NCBI GenBank assembly: GCA_947260025.1
Contig: CAMYON010000028.1
Location: 6,461 to 48,040, forward strand
Reading direction: 5' to 3'
Length of the DNA stretch: 41,580 bases
Source of the DNA: an uncultured Gammaproteobacteria bacterium
GTDB lineage: Bacteria > Pseudomonadota > Gammaproteobacteria > GCA-001735895
Shown here: one piece after another, positions 23,212 through 31,733 of the stretch
Position numbering within the stretch: the stretch's first letter is position 1
Layout of the letters: each line of letters starts with the position of its first letter
Notes under the pieces: model-generated
Seen by the model: only the letters and a program-made list of their open reading frames with translations
Told to the model about the DNA's origin: nothing
The model's database searches: none
Translations under genes and position numbers: made by a program

Positions 23212-24357
23212 ATGCTATTGACGCGAAACCTCGTCGTCGCGCTGATAGCGACCGTCATCTCTTTCAGTACGCTCTACATTCCGCAGCCGATGCTGCCGCT
23301 GCTGGCGGAATATTTCGGTGTGTCGGCCAGCGAGGCGGGCCTGCTGATGACGGTGGCGATGCTGCCGCTGGCTTTCGCGCCGGTGGTTTACGGTTACTTC
23401 CTGCAGGCGGTACCGGCAAGGCTGATGCTGATGATTGCGCTCAGTCTGCTGGCGCTGAACCAGGTCTGTTTCTATTTCGCCGACGAATTCTGGCACCTGA
23501 TCGGCTTGCGATTGATGCAGGGATTGCTGCTGCCTGCAATCTTCACCGCGCTGATGACTTACTGTGCGAGCATGGTGCCCGCCGCGATGGTGCGTCGGGC
23601 AATGGGATTTTATATCGGCGCGACCATTCTCGGTGGCTTTACCGGCCGGCTGGCGGGCGGCGTTTTTGCCAGCCTGCTGGACTGGCGTAGCGCCTTCGTC
23701 GTCATGGGCCTGATGCAATTAGTGCCATTGCTGTTGCTGTTCAAGGTCGAATCCGACGCCGATATCAATTTTGCGCGACTCGACAGCCGGAGTATTTCGC
23801 GGGTGTTAGGGAATCGTAATTACCGCTTCATGTTTGTCGCCCTGGCCACGGTGTTTTTCGTGTTTTCGGGCATATTGAACAATGTGCCTTTCCACCTGCG
23901 GGATATCGATCCGGGTGCCACGCCCTTCGTCATTTCCATGCTTTACCTCGGTTACCTGGTGGGGGCGCCGGTCTCTTTTTTCAGCGAATCCATCAGTCGG
24001 GTATGTGGCGACGAGCGCCGGGGCCTGCTGCTGGGACTGGCGGTACACGCTGGCGGCCTGGTCATGTTGCTGTTTGTCGCATTCGAGGGGTTGGTAGTGA
24101 CGATGTTTTTCCTGGCCGCGGGATTTTTTCTGATTCACGCCCTGCTGTCGGGACTAGCCAATCACCTGGCGCGCGAACACAAGGGGGTGGTCAACGGCTT
24201 ATACGTGTCGATTTATTATCTCAGCGGCGCGCTCGGGTCCTGGCTGCCGGGTTACCTGTACGAGGGCCTGGGCTGGCACGGCATGATAGTCCTGTTCACG
24301 CTGATCCTCGTGGTTTGCGCCTGGAGTATCAGCCGCTTCCAGTCTCAAACGAGCTGA
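23212..24357 (+). CDS. MFS transporter
   Basis: 381 residues with about twelve hydrophobic helices. The start FSTLYIPQPMLPLLAEYFGVSASEAGLLMTVAML resembles YnfM/CynX-type permeases (the TxYxPQP motif). FYIGATILGGFTGRLAGGVFASLLDWR, around helix 5, carries the family G-x-x-x-G-x-x-G pattern. Likely a small-molecule exporter or importer of unknown specificity. There is no clear Shine-Dalgarno before 23212. It is convergent with the Na/Pi cotransporter gene, 60 bp away. Confidence 0.85.
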   Translation: MLLTRNLVVALIATVISFSTLYIPQPMLPLLAEYFGVSASEAGLLMTVAMLPLAFAPVVYGYFLQAVPARLMLMIALSLLALNQVCFYFADEFWHLIGLRLMQGLLLPAIFTALMTYCASMVPAAMVRRAMGFYIGATILGGFTGRLAGGVFASLLDWRSAFVVMGLMQLVPLLLLFKVESDADINFARLDSRSISRVLGNRNYRFMFVALATVFFVFSGILNNVPFHLRDIDPGATPFVISMLYLGYLVGAPVSFFSESISRVCGDERRGLLLGLAVHAGGLVMLLFVAFEGLVVTMFFLAAGFFLIHALLSGLANHLAREHKGVVNGLYVSIYYLSGALGSWLPGYLYEGLGWHGMIVLFTLILVVCAWSISRFQSQTS

Positions 24358-24417
24358 ACGCGCCAGCCTGGCTGACGGCTGACAGACCGGATTCCCGGCC
24401 TGCCTTTCCTGTCACAC

Positions 24418-26220
24418 TCAGGCGGCAGATGCCGGACCGGTGATATCTTCTTCCAGATCGATCTCCGCGGCGGCTTCCTCGACCAGCTCCTCGTGCGAGG
24501 ACAGCAAAGCTTTAGCGCAGCTAACCAGGTTCTTCAAGGTGTCATCGGCATAGTTAAAATCGTTCAACAACGAAGTCGCCATCTCCGGGGTAATGCGCTG
24601 GTCCCGCAATATTCCCGAGATATGCGTACTCAACTCGTCGTGCGAGATTCTAATCTTCTTGCGCAACTTTTTCAGATCGCGCACCGCGAGTGCATGATCG
24701 ATATCGTCTTCTTCCCGAACTTCGTAAATTTCGCGCAGCAGCAGCGCTATCTGGTAGCGCAGACGGTTGTATTCGTCACGAATGTGCTCATTGTCGGATA
24801 GCAGGTACTCGGTCGCATTTTTACGCAGGTGTTTTATGTGCTTGACGCTCTCCACGATTTCGGTCGCGGCGCTACGCAAACGGAACATCTCCTCCGCAAA
24901 AACGCTCGGAATCTCGGTCTGCGAGCGTGAAATAAACTCGACGATCGCGCCGTAAAGAACCTTGACCTTGGTCTCGTAAACTTCGTCAAGATCGAAGTCA
25001 TGAACTTCGCGGTCGTCATCGATGGTTTTCTTCAGGTCCTCTGATTGCAGAATTTCTCTGCGATGCAAATTCATACCATGGGCAATTACTTCGAAGGCCG
25101 AGTCAAACAAATGCCAGACTTCCAGCTTCACCGATTTCAGCACGGTTTCGGGGAACTCGAACGCGGCATCGTTGAGGTACCTGGGTTCGGCCGCGGTGAG
25201 CGCTTTTTCCGGTAAATACTGGACCAGGTTATCGGCCAGCCGATAGATAAACGGCACCATAACCAGCACGCCTGTCAAATTGAACAGGGTATGAAAAACC
25301 GCCAGTTTCATCGTGTAATTATCGCTGGCAATGCCGACCTGGGTGCTAACAATATCCACGGCCCAGACAAACTGGCTGATAAACACGATCGCGATCACCC
25401 CGGTAACCACGTTGAAAATCAGGTGCGCACCGGCCAGCCGTTTGCCCTGCACGTTAGCGCTCAGCGCTCCGATTATCGCGGTTATCGTGGTGCCTACGTT
25501 GGCGCCAATAGCGAGCGCCAGCCCGTTTTCATAGGTGATCTGCGAGGCGGCGAGAGCGGTCAGGATCAACACCAGCGTTGCGTGGCTCGATTGCATGACC
25601 ACGGTCGCGGCGGCACCAATGCCGGCGAACAGAAACAACCCGGGATATCCGGCTACCGCCAACGAGGCGAGGTCGAAACTGTCCTTGAAGGCTTCAAAGC
25701 CTTCTTTCATGTAGTGAATGCCCAGAAACAGGAAACCGAGCCCCGCAAGGACCGAACCGATGCCCTTCAGGTACTTCGATTTTTGAAACGCCAACACGAT
25801 CCCGAAAACCAGCATCGGCATGGCATAGGCGGATATCTTGACCTTGAGACCAAAGGCGGCCACCAGCCAGGCGCCGGTCGTAGTCCCGATGTTGGCGCCG
25901 AATATGATACCGATACCGGCAACCAGGGTGACCAGTCCCGCGCTGATGAAAGAAATCGTGATCACCGAAACCAGCGAGCTGGATTGCATGATCGTGGTCG
26001 AAACTACGCCGAAGAGCAGGCTTTTCCAGGTTTTGTTGGTGGTTTTTTGTAACAGTTTTTCGAGAAAACCTCCGGTGAATGCTTTGAAGCCTTCTTCCAG
26101 GAACAGCATGCCGAACAGAAATATGGCGACTCCGGCGGCGATTTCCTTGAAATCGGGGCTTACCCAGAAGCCATAGGCGAGTATCAGCAAAATGCTGGGG
26201 AGCAGTATTTTTTTTAGCAT
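24418..26220 (-). CDS. Na/Pi cotransporter-family protein with PhoU-like C-terminal domain
   Basis: 600 residues. The membrane half has two Na_Pi_cotrans repeats with the characteristic QSS motifs (TTIMQSSSLVSV and VVMQSSHATLVLIL) and the matching GANIGTTTGAW and GANVGTTITAIIGAL loops. From about residue 340 a cytoplasmic helical PhoU-like domain follows, rich in charge (VKHIKHLRKNATEYLL). In bacteria such proteins export or import phosphate with sodium. The C-terminus ends in an acidic tail. It stands alone, with a long upstream region that I describe separately. Confidence 0.9.
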   Translation of the reverse strand: MLKKILLPSILLILAYGFWVSPDFKEIAAGVAIFLFGMLFLEEGFKAFTGGFLEKLLQKTTNKTWKSLLFGVVSTTIMQSSSLVSVITISFISAGLVTLVAGIGIIFGANIGTTTGAWLVAAFGLKVKISAYAMPMLVFGIVLAFQKSKYLKGIGSVLAGLGFLFLGIHYMKEGFEAFKDSFDLASLAVAGYPGLFLFAGIGAAATVVMQSSHATLVLILTALAASQITYENGLALAIGANVGTTITAIIGALSANVQGKRLAGAHLIFNVVTGVIAIVFISQFVWAVDIVSTQVGIASDNYTMKLAVFHTLFNLTGVLVMVPFIYRLADNLVQYLPEKALTAAEPRYLNDAAFEFPETVLKSVKLEVWHLFDSAFEVIAHGMNLHRREILQSEDLKKTIDDDREVHDFDLDEVYETKVKVLYGAIVEFISRSQTEIPSVFAEEMFRLRSAATEIVESVKHIKHLRKNATEYLLSDNEHIRDEYNRLRYQIALLLREIYEVREEDDIDHALAVRDLKKLRKKIRISHDELSTHISGILRDQRITPEMATSLLNDFNYADDTLKNLVSCAKALLSSHEELVEEAAAEIDLEEDITGPASAA

Positions 26221-26652
26221 CGCTACCTCCTTTGGTCGGTATCGGATACCGTTTCTAGCGGGTTACAGCGCAAACTTTCTTATTGTTAGGGACTATCTCC
26301 GTTATTTAGTATCTTTGCCTGAACATCGTCTTTCAGGCGTTTAATTTTCGAGTCCCTAACGGTTTTAAGCGCTAATGGTACCACAGATGCGGATGTAACC
26401 GGATTTGGCTCCTGGCGGCGGAGATCGCAGGCCAACGGAATGGGCCGACGCAATCTCGAATCAGGATTGTTCTTGCCGCTGCCGGGGCTTAATATGATTG
26501 ATCTGAATTGAGGTTAGAAAGCATCGACCCTGTTTTCAGAAACATCGGAATACCGGCACCGGCGGTTGATTTTCACCGGCTATGGGGTGGTGTTTCGTGC
26601 GAGGCGGGTCGAGAACCTTGCTGAAAACGATGGCAAAGAGATTGGAACGACA
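26221..26652. other. 432-bp intergenic region between divergent genes
   Basis: No gene is visible. It contains a perfect 10-bp inverted repeat, GTTAGGGACT (26285-26294) with AGTCCCTAAC (26351-26360), 56 bp apart, with a small CCTGAA/TTTCAGG hairpin between them (about 26318-26337). The promoters of the Na/Pi transporter (minus) and the VOC protein (plus) must lie here. An in-frame upstream ATG at 26566 could lengthen the VOC protein by 29 residues, but those residues are not family-like. Confidence 0.5.
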
Positions 26653-27087
26653 ATGAAAAAGAGTACCACGACACCCTTCATGGCGGCGCCGGACTATGGC
26701 CATTCGCTGTCCGGTTTTACCGTAAACCTGCTGAGCGTCGACCTGCCTCGGGCGCTGGTTTTTCAGCGTGACGTGTTGCAGGCGGAGATCCTGCACGAGG
26801 ATGAAGACCTGTTGATCGTCAGGGGTTACGGCAGCAACTGGATGGTGCATGCCGACCACACCTATGACAAACATCCACTGCTGTCCGATACGCAAAACGA
26901 AACCCGGCGCGGCGCCGGGGTAGAGCTGCGTTTGCATGGTTGCGATCCGGATGGCGTCGCCGAGCGCGCGCGAGATAATGGGTTCAAGCTGCTTGACGGA
27001 CCGCGCGACCAGCCCGATCACGGCCTGCGCGAGGCGCATATCGTCGACGCCGACGGTTACGTCTGGGTGCCGGACGTCCCGGTCTGA
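26653..27087 (+). CDS. VOC-superfamily (glyoxalase/bleomycin resistance fold) protein
   Basis: 144 residues from the ATG at 26653. The beta-alpha-beta-beta-beta repeats are visible: FTVNLLSVDLPRALVFQRDVLQAEILHEDEDLLIVRGYG in the first half and GAGVELRLHGCDPDGVAERARDNGFKLLDGPRDQPDHGLREAHIVDADGYVWV in the second. A Glu or Asp metal site is plausible, but I cannot assign it. Function is unknown; members include isomerases, dioxygenases and resistance proteins. It is probably cotranscribed with thpR, 31 bp downstream. Confidence 0.8.
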   Translation: MKKSTTTPFMAAPDYGHSLSGFTVNLLSVDLPRALVFQRDVLQAEILHEDEDLLIVRGYGSNWMVHADHTYDKHPLLSDTQNETRRGAGVELRLHGCDPDGVAERARDNGFKLLDGPRDQPDHGLREAHIVDADGYVWVPDVPV

Positions 27088-27118
27088 AGTATCCGGTAGC
27101 GCGCAGGAACCCGGCCCG

Positions 27119-27649
27119 ATGCGGGACAAGAAGGATATCCGAATTTTTTTCGCGCTATGGCCAGATGCGGATCTGCGCCGGCGGCTATCGCTTACCGCCC
27201 GCATGATGCCGGTCGAACGCCCCGCGCGGCGGGTACCGGACTACAACCTGCACCTGACGCTGCACTTCGTCGGCAACGTCTTGTTTGACGAACTCGATTG
27301 CTTGCAAGTTGCTGCGCGGCAGCTGGCGGCACCGCGCTTCGAGCTGGCCGTTGATCGTCACGGTCATTTCGCCAAACCCCGGGTTGCGTGGCTGGGCTGC
27401 AGCGAAGTTCCCGAGGTGCTGCAGGCGCTGCACCGCCAGCTCGGCGAATACCTGCAACCCTGCGGCTATCGCCCGGAAAAACGGCGCTATAACCCGCATG
27501 TCACGGTCGCCCGCAAAATAAAAACTGCGCCGACGATGGAATCGTTTGAGCCGCTGCGCTGGAAAGTGGATAATTTCGTGCTGATCGAATCGCGCGCCAT
27601 CGATGGCGGCGTCAGGTACGAGGTAATCGAGACCTATCCGCTGGAATGA
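27119..27649 (+). CDS. thpR: RNA 2',3'-cyclic phosphodiesterase (2'-5' RNA ligase family)
   Basis: 176 residues from the ATG at 27119. It shows the two HxTx tetrapeptides that define the 2H phosphoesterase superfamily: H45-L-T47 in LHLTLHFVG and H127-V-T129 in NPHVTVARK. The start IRIFFALWPD is typical of ThpR. The enzyme opens 2',3'-cyclic phosphates on RNA in the cytoplasm. Its stop overlaps the desaturase start (ATGA). Confidence 0.9.
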   Translation: MRDKKDIRIFFALWPDADLRRRLSLTARMMPVERPARRVPDYNLHLTLHFVGNVLFDELDCLQVAARQLAAPRFELAVDRHGHFAKPRVAWLGCSEVPEVLQALHRQLGEYLQPCGYRPEKRRYNPHVTVARKIKTAPTMESFEPLRWKVDNFVLIESRAIDGGVRYEVIETYPLE

Positions 27650-28536
27650 GTAAAGACGACAAGTTCAAATTGCCACCCGAGGTGCAGCAGCAGCTGACGC
27701 GGCGCTCGGACGCCAGGGGCCTGGCCCAGCTTGGCGCGCACCTGGCGATGCTAATCTTTACCGGGCTGGCGCTGAGTGTCACCCGCGACAGCCTGTTGCT
27801 GCTGGTTACATTACCGCTATACGGCGCGATTTTCATTTTCCTGTTTGCACCGCTGCATGAAACCATACACTTCACCGTGTTCAGGACGCGCTGGCTCAAC
27901 AACCTGGTCGCGGCGCCGATCGGGTTCCTGTTATTGATTCCGTTTCAGAACTTTCGCGTGTTTCACTATGCGCATCACCGCCATACGCAAAACCCGGAGC
28001 TCGATCCCGAACTGATCGACATGCGGCCACTGATCCGCAGCCACTACTGGCTGTATCTCAGCGGCCTGCCAACCTGGTGGCAAAGCCTGTCGTCGATCTG
28101 GGCGCACGCCATGGGCCGGGTCGAAGAGTCTTATATCGAGGAGCGCCATCGCGCAGCCATCATCACCGAGGCGCGTTTGCACCTCGGCGGCTACGCGCTG
28201 CTGGCGCTGATCAGCCTGCTGGCATCGAACGCCTTCCTGTGGTGGTACTGGATACTGCCGGCGTTGATCGGCCAGCCGCTGTTGCGGCTGTACCTGTTGG
28301 CGGAACACAGCGGTTGCGACTTCGGCGACAACATGCTGGAAAATTCGCGCACCACCTATACCGTGCCGTGGCTGAACTTCCTGGCCTGGAACATGCCCTA
28401 CCACGCCGAGCATCATTATCTCGCCTCGGTGCCGTTTCACGCGCTGCCGGCGCTGCACGCCTATACCGGGCAACGGGTCAAGCACAAGGGCGACGGTTAT
28501 TACCGGGTTAACCGCGAGATTGCGGCTCAGCAGTGA
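27646..28536 (+). CDS. membrane fatty-acid desaturase/hydroxylase family protein
   Basis: 296 residues with four or more membrane helices and the three histidine boxes of the di-iron desaturase family: H71-ETI-H75, H107-YA-H110-H111 and H253-AE-H256-H257. The PFQNFRVFHYAHHRHTQNPELDPEL region resembles MocD-like and carotenoid-oxygenase-like desaturases more than acyl-CoA desaturases. It should oxidise a lipid or hydrocarbon chain at the inner membrane. It overlaps thpR by 4 bp, an odd pairing with no clear functional link. The next gene is convergent and overlaps its 3' end by 10 bp. Confidence 0.87.
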   Translation: MSKDDKFKLPPEVQQQLTRRSDARGLAQLGAHLAMLIFTGLALSVTRDSLLLLVTLPLYGAIFIFLFAPLHETIHFTVFRTRWLNNLVAAPIGFLLLIPFQNFRVFHYAHHRHTQNPELDPELIDMRPLIRSHYWLYLSGLPTWWQSLSSIWAHAMGRVEESYIEERHRAAIITEARLHLGGYALLALISLLASNAFLWWYWILPALIGQPLLRLYLLAEHSGCDFGDNMLENSRTTYTVPWLNFLAWNMPYHAEHHYLASVPFHALPALHAYTGQRVKHKGDGYYRVNREIAAQQ

Positions 28537-29444
28537 GCCTTAATGAATTCGGCGATCTCAACGATCGATTGCCTGGCCTCGGGAATCGGGTAAAACTCGA
28601 ACACGTGCCACAATCCTTCCCAGACGCGTAAATCACAGTCGACGCTGGCGGCTCGCAGCCGTTGCGCCAGGCGCAGGCACTGGCTCATCAGCAGGTCGCG
28701 GCTGCCGGTCGTGATTATGGTTGGCGGCAATCCCGCCATATCACCGAGCAGCGGCGAGATCCCCGGATCGTCGAGCGCCTGCCCGTTGGCGTGCCAGCTG
28801 GCGGCAAGGTCGACCCATGCGTTGTTGAGTGATGGATCGCGCTCATCGTTGAACCGGTGGCTGTCGCCCTGATTGGCAAGATCGCACCACGGAGAAAGCA
28901 GCGCAGCACAGGCCGGCATCATCAGGCCATTGTTGCGAATGTGATGCAGTAGCGCGAGCGCCTGGTTACCGCCGGCTGACTCGCCGCCGATCACCATACG
29001 CGACGCACCGTAGACGTCGAGCAACACCGGGTATACCTGCTGCATGTCCTGCTGTGGTTCCGGGTAAGGATGCTCCGGCGACAAGCGGTAGTCGACCATT
29101 ACGACCCGGGCCGCGCAATGCGTTGCCAGCGGAAGGGTGATGATAAGATCTTCGTAGGTACTGCCGCCGACATAACCGCCGCCATAGGCGTACTGGATAC
29201 ATGGTCCGTGGGTTTGCGACCACCCTGGTGGTGTCACCTGCTTGCAGCGTATTCCGGCGACCTCGATATCGCTGATTTCACCGTCGAACCTGGCCAACGC
29301 CTGTTCGACAGTCGGCGCGTAAGCCGCGCGGGTGTCGGCACGATACTGCGCCAGCGTTTCGAGGCTGGGCACGGTCAGTCCGGCGGCTCGCAGTTCGTTA
29401 ACGACGGCTTTGGCCGGTGCGCTGATAACGGCCTCGCGCGTCAT
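28527..29444 (-). CDS. alpha/beta hydrolase, hormone-sensitive-lipase (HSL) type esterase
   Basis: 305 residues. The nucleophile motif G-E-S156-A-G is clear, with D250 (GSRDLL) and H280 (GLWHVF) completing the triad in the expected order. The oxyanion-hole motif is YGGGYVGGS (87-95), where this family normally has HGGGF/Y: the His is replaced by Tyr. It probably hydrolyses short-chain acyl esters. The start at 29444 shares a base with the stop of the PLP enzyme upstream, so the two are translationally coupled. Confidence 0.85.
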   Translation of the reverse strand: MTREAVISAPAKAVVNELRAAGLTVPSLETLAQYRADTRAAYAPTVEQALARFDGEISDIEVAGIRCKQVTPPGWSQTHGPCIQYAYGGGYVGGSTYEDLIITLPLATHCAARVVMVDYRLSPEHPYPEPQQDMQQVYPVLLDVYGASRMVIGGESAGGNQALALLHHIRNNGLMMPACAALLSPWCDLANQGDSHRFNDERDPSLNNAWVDLAASWHANGQALDDPGISPLLGDMAGLPPTIITTGSRDLLMSQCLRLAQRLRAASVDCDLRVWEGLWHVFEFYPIPEARQSIVEIAEFIKAHC

Positions 29445-30649
29445 CAGTCCAGCACCCGGCCGAGATCGGCGATCAGGTCCTCCAGATTCTCGAGCCCGAC
29501 CGACAGGCGGAACACGCCTTCTCCGGCCGCGGCACGGTACTTGTCGAGCTCGGCGTCTTCGAGGCGGTAGGACGAATCGATCAGGTCGTCTGTTTGCATC
29601 AGGTAGACCAGGCTGCGGTGATGGCCGAGCGATACCGCGTAATGAACTACCTCGAGTTGCTGCATCATGCGCGCGGCCAACTGTTTAGGGTTGGCGGTGC
29701 GGAAGCTGATCATGCCGGAAAAGTTGTCCATCTGGCTGCTCGCGAGCGCATGTTGCGGGTGCGACTCGAGGCCAGGGTAGAGGACTTTTTCGACTTTATC
29801 ATGGTCCTCGAGGAAGCGCGCCAGCGCGAGCGCGTTTTCCTGGTGGCAGCGCATACGCAGCGGTAGCGTCGCCATGCCGCGCATGATCAGCCAGGCGTTG
29901 AACGGGCTGATGACGCCGCCGTAATGTACCAGTGCCTCACCGCGTAAAGCGCCAAGCAGCGCCTGGCTGCCGCAAACAGAGCCGCCCATGGCGTCGCCGT
30001 GACCGCCGATGTACTTGGTCAGCGAATGCACCACCAGGTCGGCCCCCAGGGTCAGTGGCCGGGTCGCGATCGGTGATGCGAAGGTCGAATCGACCGCCAG
30101 CAACGCGTCTTGCGCGTGTGCGATGGTAGCGGCGCCGCTGATATCGGAGATGCGCAGCAGCGGATTCGATGGCGTTTCCAGCCAGACCATGCGGGTGTTA
30201 TCGCGCATCGCGTTCTCGATGTTACCCAGTTCCGAAGTATCGACCGGGGTAACCTCGATGCCGAGCCGGGTCAGCGTATCGCGCGCGAACTCGGCGGTTC
30301 CCGGGTAGTTGGTGTTGCTGATCACGAGATGATCGCCCTGGCTCAGGTGCGATAGCAACACCGCGGCGCTCGCGGCCATGCCGGAAGCAAACGCGATACA
30401 GGCTTCGGCCTGCTCGAGAATGGCCAGCTTTTGCTCCAGCTGTTGCGTGGTCGGGTTGTCCCAACGGGTGTAGACAAACGGCGAATCGCTGGTCAGGTTA
30501 TTAGCCGAAAAGCTGACCTCCTCGTCGACCACGAAAGTGCTCGACATCACCAGGCTCGGCGCCGACGCCCCGCTGGCCGAATCGGGGGATTCCCCGCCAT
30601 GGATAGACAGGGTCTGTAATCCCTTGTCGGAAGTCGATTTTAGTGTCAT
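29444..30649 (-). CDS. transsulfuration-type PLP enzyme (cystathionine gamma-synthase / gamma-lyase family)
   Basis: 401 residues of the Cys/Met metabolism PLP family. The Schiff-base lysine is K212 in VVHSLTKYIGGHGD. The PLP-phosphate-binding stretch YTRWDNPTTQQLEQKLA, ASGMAA and the C-terminal LSVGLENLEDLIADL are conserved. Members synthesise cystathionine, cleave cystathionine or methionine, or make homocysteine from O-acyl-homoserine; the precise reaction is open. It is the first gene of a two-gene unit with the esterase. Confidence 0.9.
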   Translation of the reverse strand: MTLKSTSDKGLQTLSIHGGESPDSASGASAPSLVMSSTFVVDEEVSFSANNLTSDSPFVYTRWDNPTTQQLEQKLAILEQAEACIAFASGMAASAAVLLSHLSQGDHLVISNTNYPGTAEFARDTLTRLGIEVTPVDTSELGNIENAMRDNTRMVWLETPSNPLLRISDISGAATIAHAQDALLAVDSTFASPIATRPLTLGADLVVHSLTKYIGGHGDAMGGSVCGSQALLGALRGEALVHYGGVISPFNAWLIMRGMATLPLRMRCHQENALALARFLEDHDKVEKVLYPGLESHPQHALASSQMDNFSGMISFRTANPKQLAARMMQQLEVVHYAVSLGHHRSLVYLMQTDDLIDSSYRLEDAELDKYRAAAGEGVFRLSVGLENLEDLIADLGRVLD

Positions 30650-30806
30650 GTGACCGGCCCTCGGATGAAAACGACATTAGTAAAGCCGATAACCATCAAA
30701 GTCAATCGAGGCCTGGTTTAGTAAATTTGAAGCAGCGCGTCAAAAACACGAATTTTATTCGAATCCGGGTTTTCGCTATATTGCTGTTTTTTGGGACGAT
30801 AATGCG

Positions 30807-31664
30807 ATGATTCTGAGCGATGAGCAAAAAGCGTTCTTCGACAAGCAGGGGTACCTGTTAGTCGAAAACGCGGTAAGCGCCGAGCAACTGGCCGGACTGC
30901 GCAGCCAGTTTGCGGACTGGCTCGACGACAGCAGGGCATACGACGAGGCTTACGGCGAAACCGTCGACGGTCGCGCCCGCTTCGATCTCGAACCCGGCCA
31001 CAGCGCGGAAAAACCCGCGCTGCGCCGGATTAATGCGCCGACCGACATCTCCGAGGATTTTTACCAGGTCATGCGCGATAGCAGGATGACCGATTGCGTC
31101 GCGGAGTTGATCGGCCCCAGCATCAAGTATCATCACAGCAAGATCAATTCCAAGCAGCCCGGTGCCGCGACCGCGGTTAAATGGCACCAGGACTTTCCGT
31201 TCACGCCGCACAGTAACGACGATCTGATTACCGCGTTGCTAATGGTCGACGAGGTTACGGATGAAAACGGCCCGTTGCAGGTTGTAGCGGGATCGCACAA
31301 GGGTGAAATATATAACCTGTGGCACGACGGGGTGTTCACCGGCGCGGTCGACGATGCGGTCACGCGGTATTGTCTCGAGCATGCGGTTACCTGTACCGGC
31401 AAGGCGGGATCGCTGTGCCTGATGCACACGCGCCTGCTGCACGGCTCGGCGCCCAACCTTTCGTTGCAGGCGCGTACGCTGTTCATCACGGTTTACTCGG
31501 CGGAAGACGCGATTCCCTGTTCGCCTAACCCGGTGCCGAACCGCCACCAGGGGGAGGTTGTGCGCGGCCAGGTCAGCGGTAATATTCGCAGTACGCCGTT
31601 CGATATCCCGATGCCGCAATTGCCGCAGGCGGCTTCGTTCTTCGATCAGCAGGCCCAGGCCTAG
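30807..31664 (+). CDS. phytanoyl-CoA dioxygenase (PhyH) family protein
   Basis: 285 residues of the Fe(II)/2-oxoglutarate-dependent PhyH family. The iron ligands H127 and D129 (KWHQDFPFTPH) and the distal H212 (LLHGSAPNLS) form the 2-His-1-carboxylate facial triad; R223 is placed to bind 2-oxoglutarate. The start FFDKQGYLLVENAVSAEQ is typical. It hydroxylates an unknown small molecule. ATG at 30807 follows a short out-of-frame ATG at 30802. It is divergent from the transsulfuration gene. Confidence 0.88.
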   Translation: MILSDEQKAFFDKQGYLLVENAVSAEQLAGLRSQFADWLDDSRAYDEAYGETVDGRARFDLEPGHSAEKPALRRINAPTDISEDFYQVMRDSRMTDCVAELIGPSIKYHHSKINSKQPGAATAVKWHQDFPFTPHSNDDLITALLMVDEVTDENGPLQVVAGSHKGEIYNLWHDGVFTGAVDDAVTRYCLEHAVTCTGKAGSLCLMHTRLLHGSAPNLSLQARTLFITVYSAEDAIPCSPNPVPNRHQGEVVRGQVSGNIRSTPFDIPMPQLPQAASFFDQQAQA

Positions 31665-31673
31665 AAGGATTAG

Positions 31674-31718
31674 TCCTGCCGCGAGACAGGAATAATCGAG
31701 TATCGATACGGTCGACCG
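31674..31718. terminator. small hairpins between convergent genes
   Basis: TCCTG/CAGGA (31674-31692) and CGACC/GGTCG (about 31709-31722) are short inverted repeats in the 69-bp gap between PhyH and the class V aminotransferase, which converge. Neither is followed by a T-run. Confidence 0.25.
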
Positions 31719-31733
31719 ATGGGTCGGGAGGAT

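Noticed and set aside
25291..26052. 253-codon plus-strand frame opposite the Na/Pi cotransporter
   Set aside because: Antisense artefact of a GC-rich membrane gene; composition is not protein-like.
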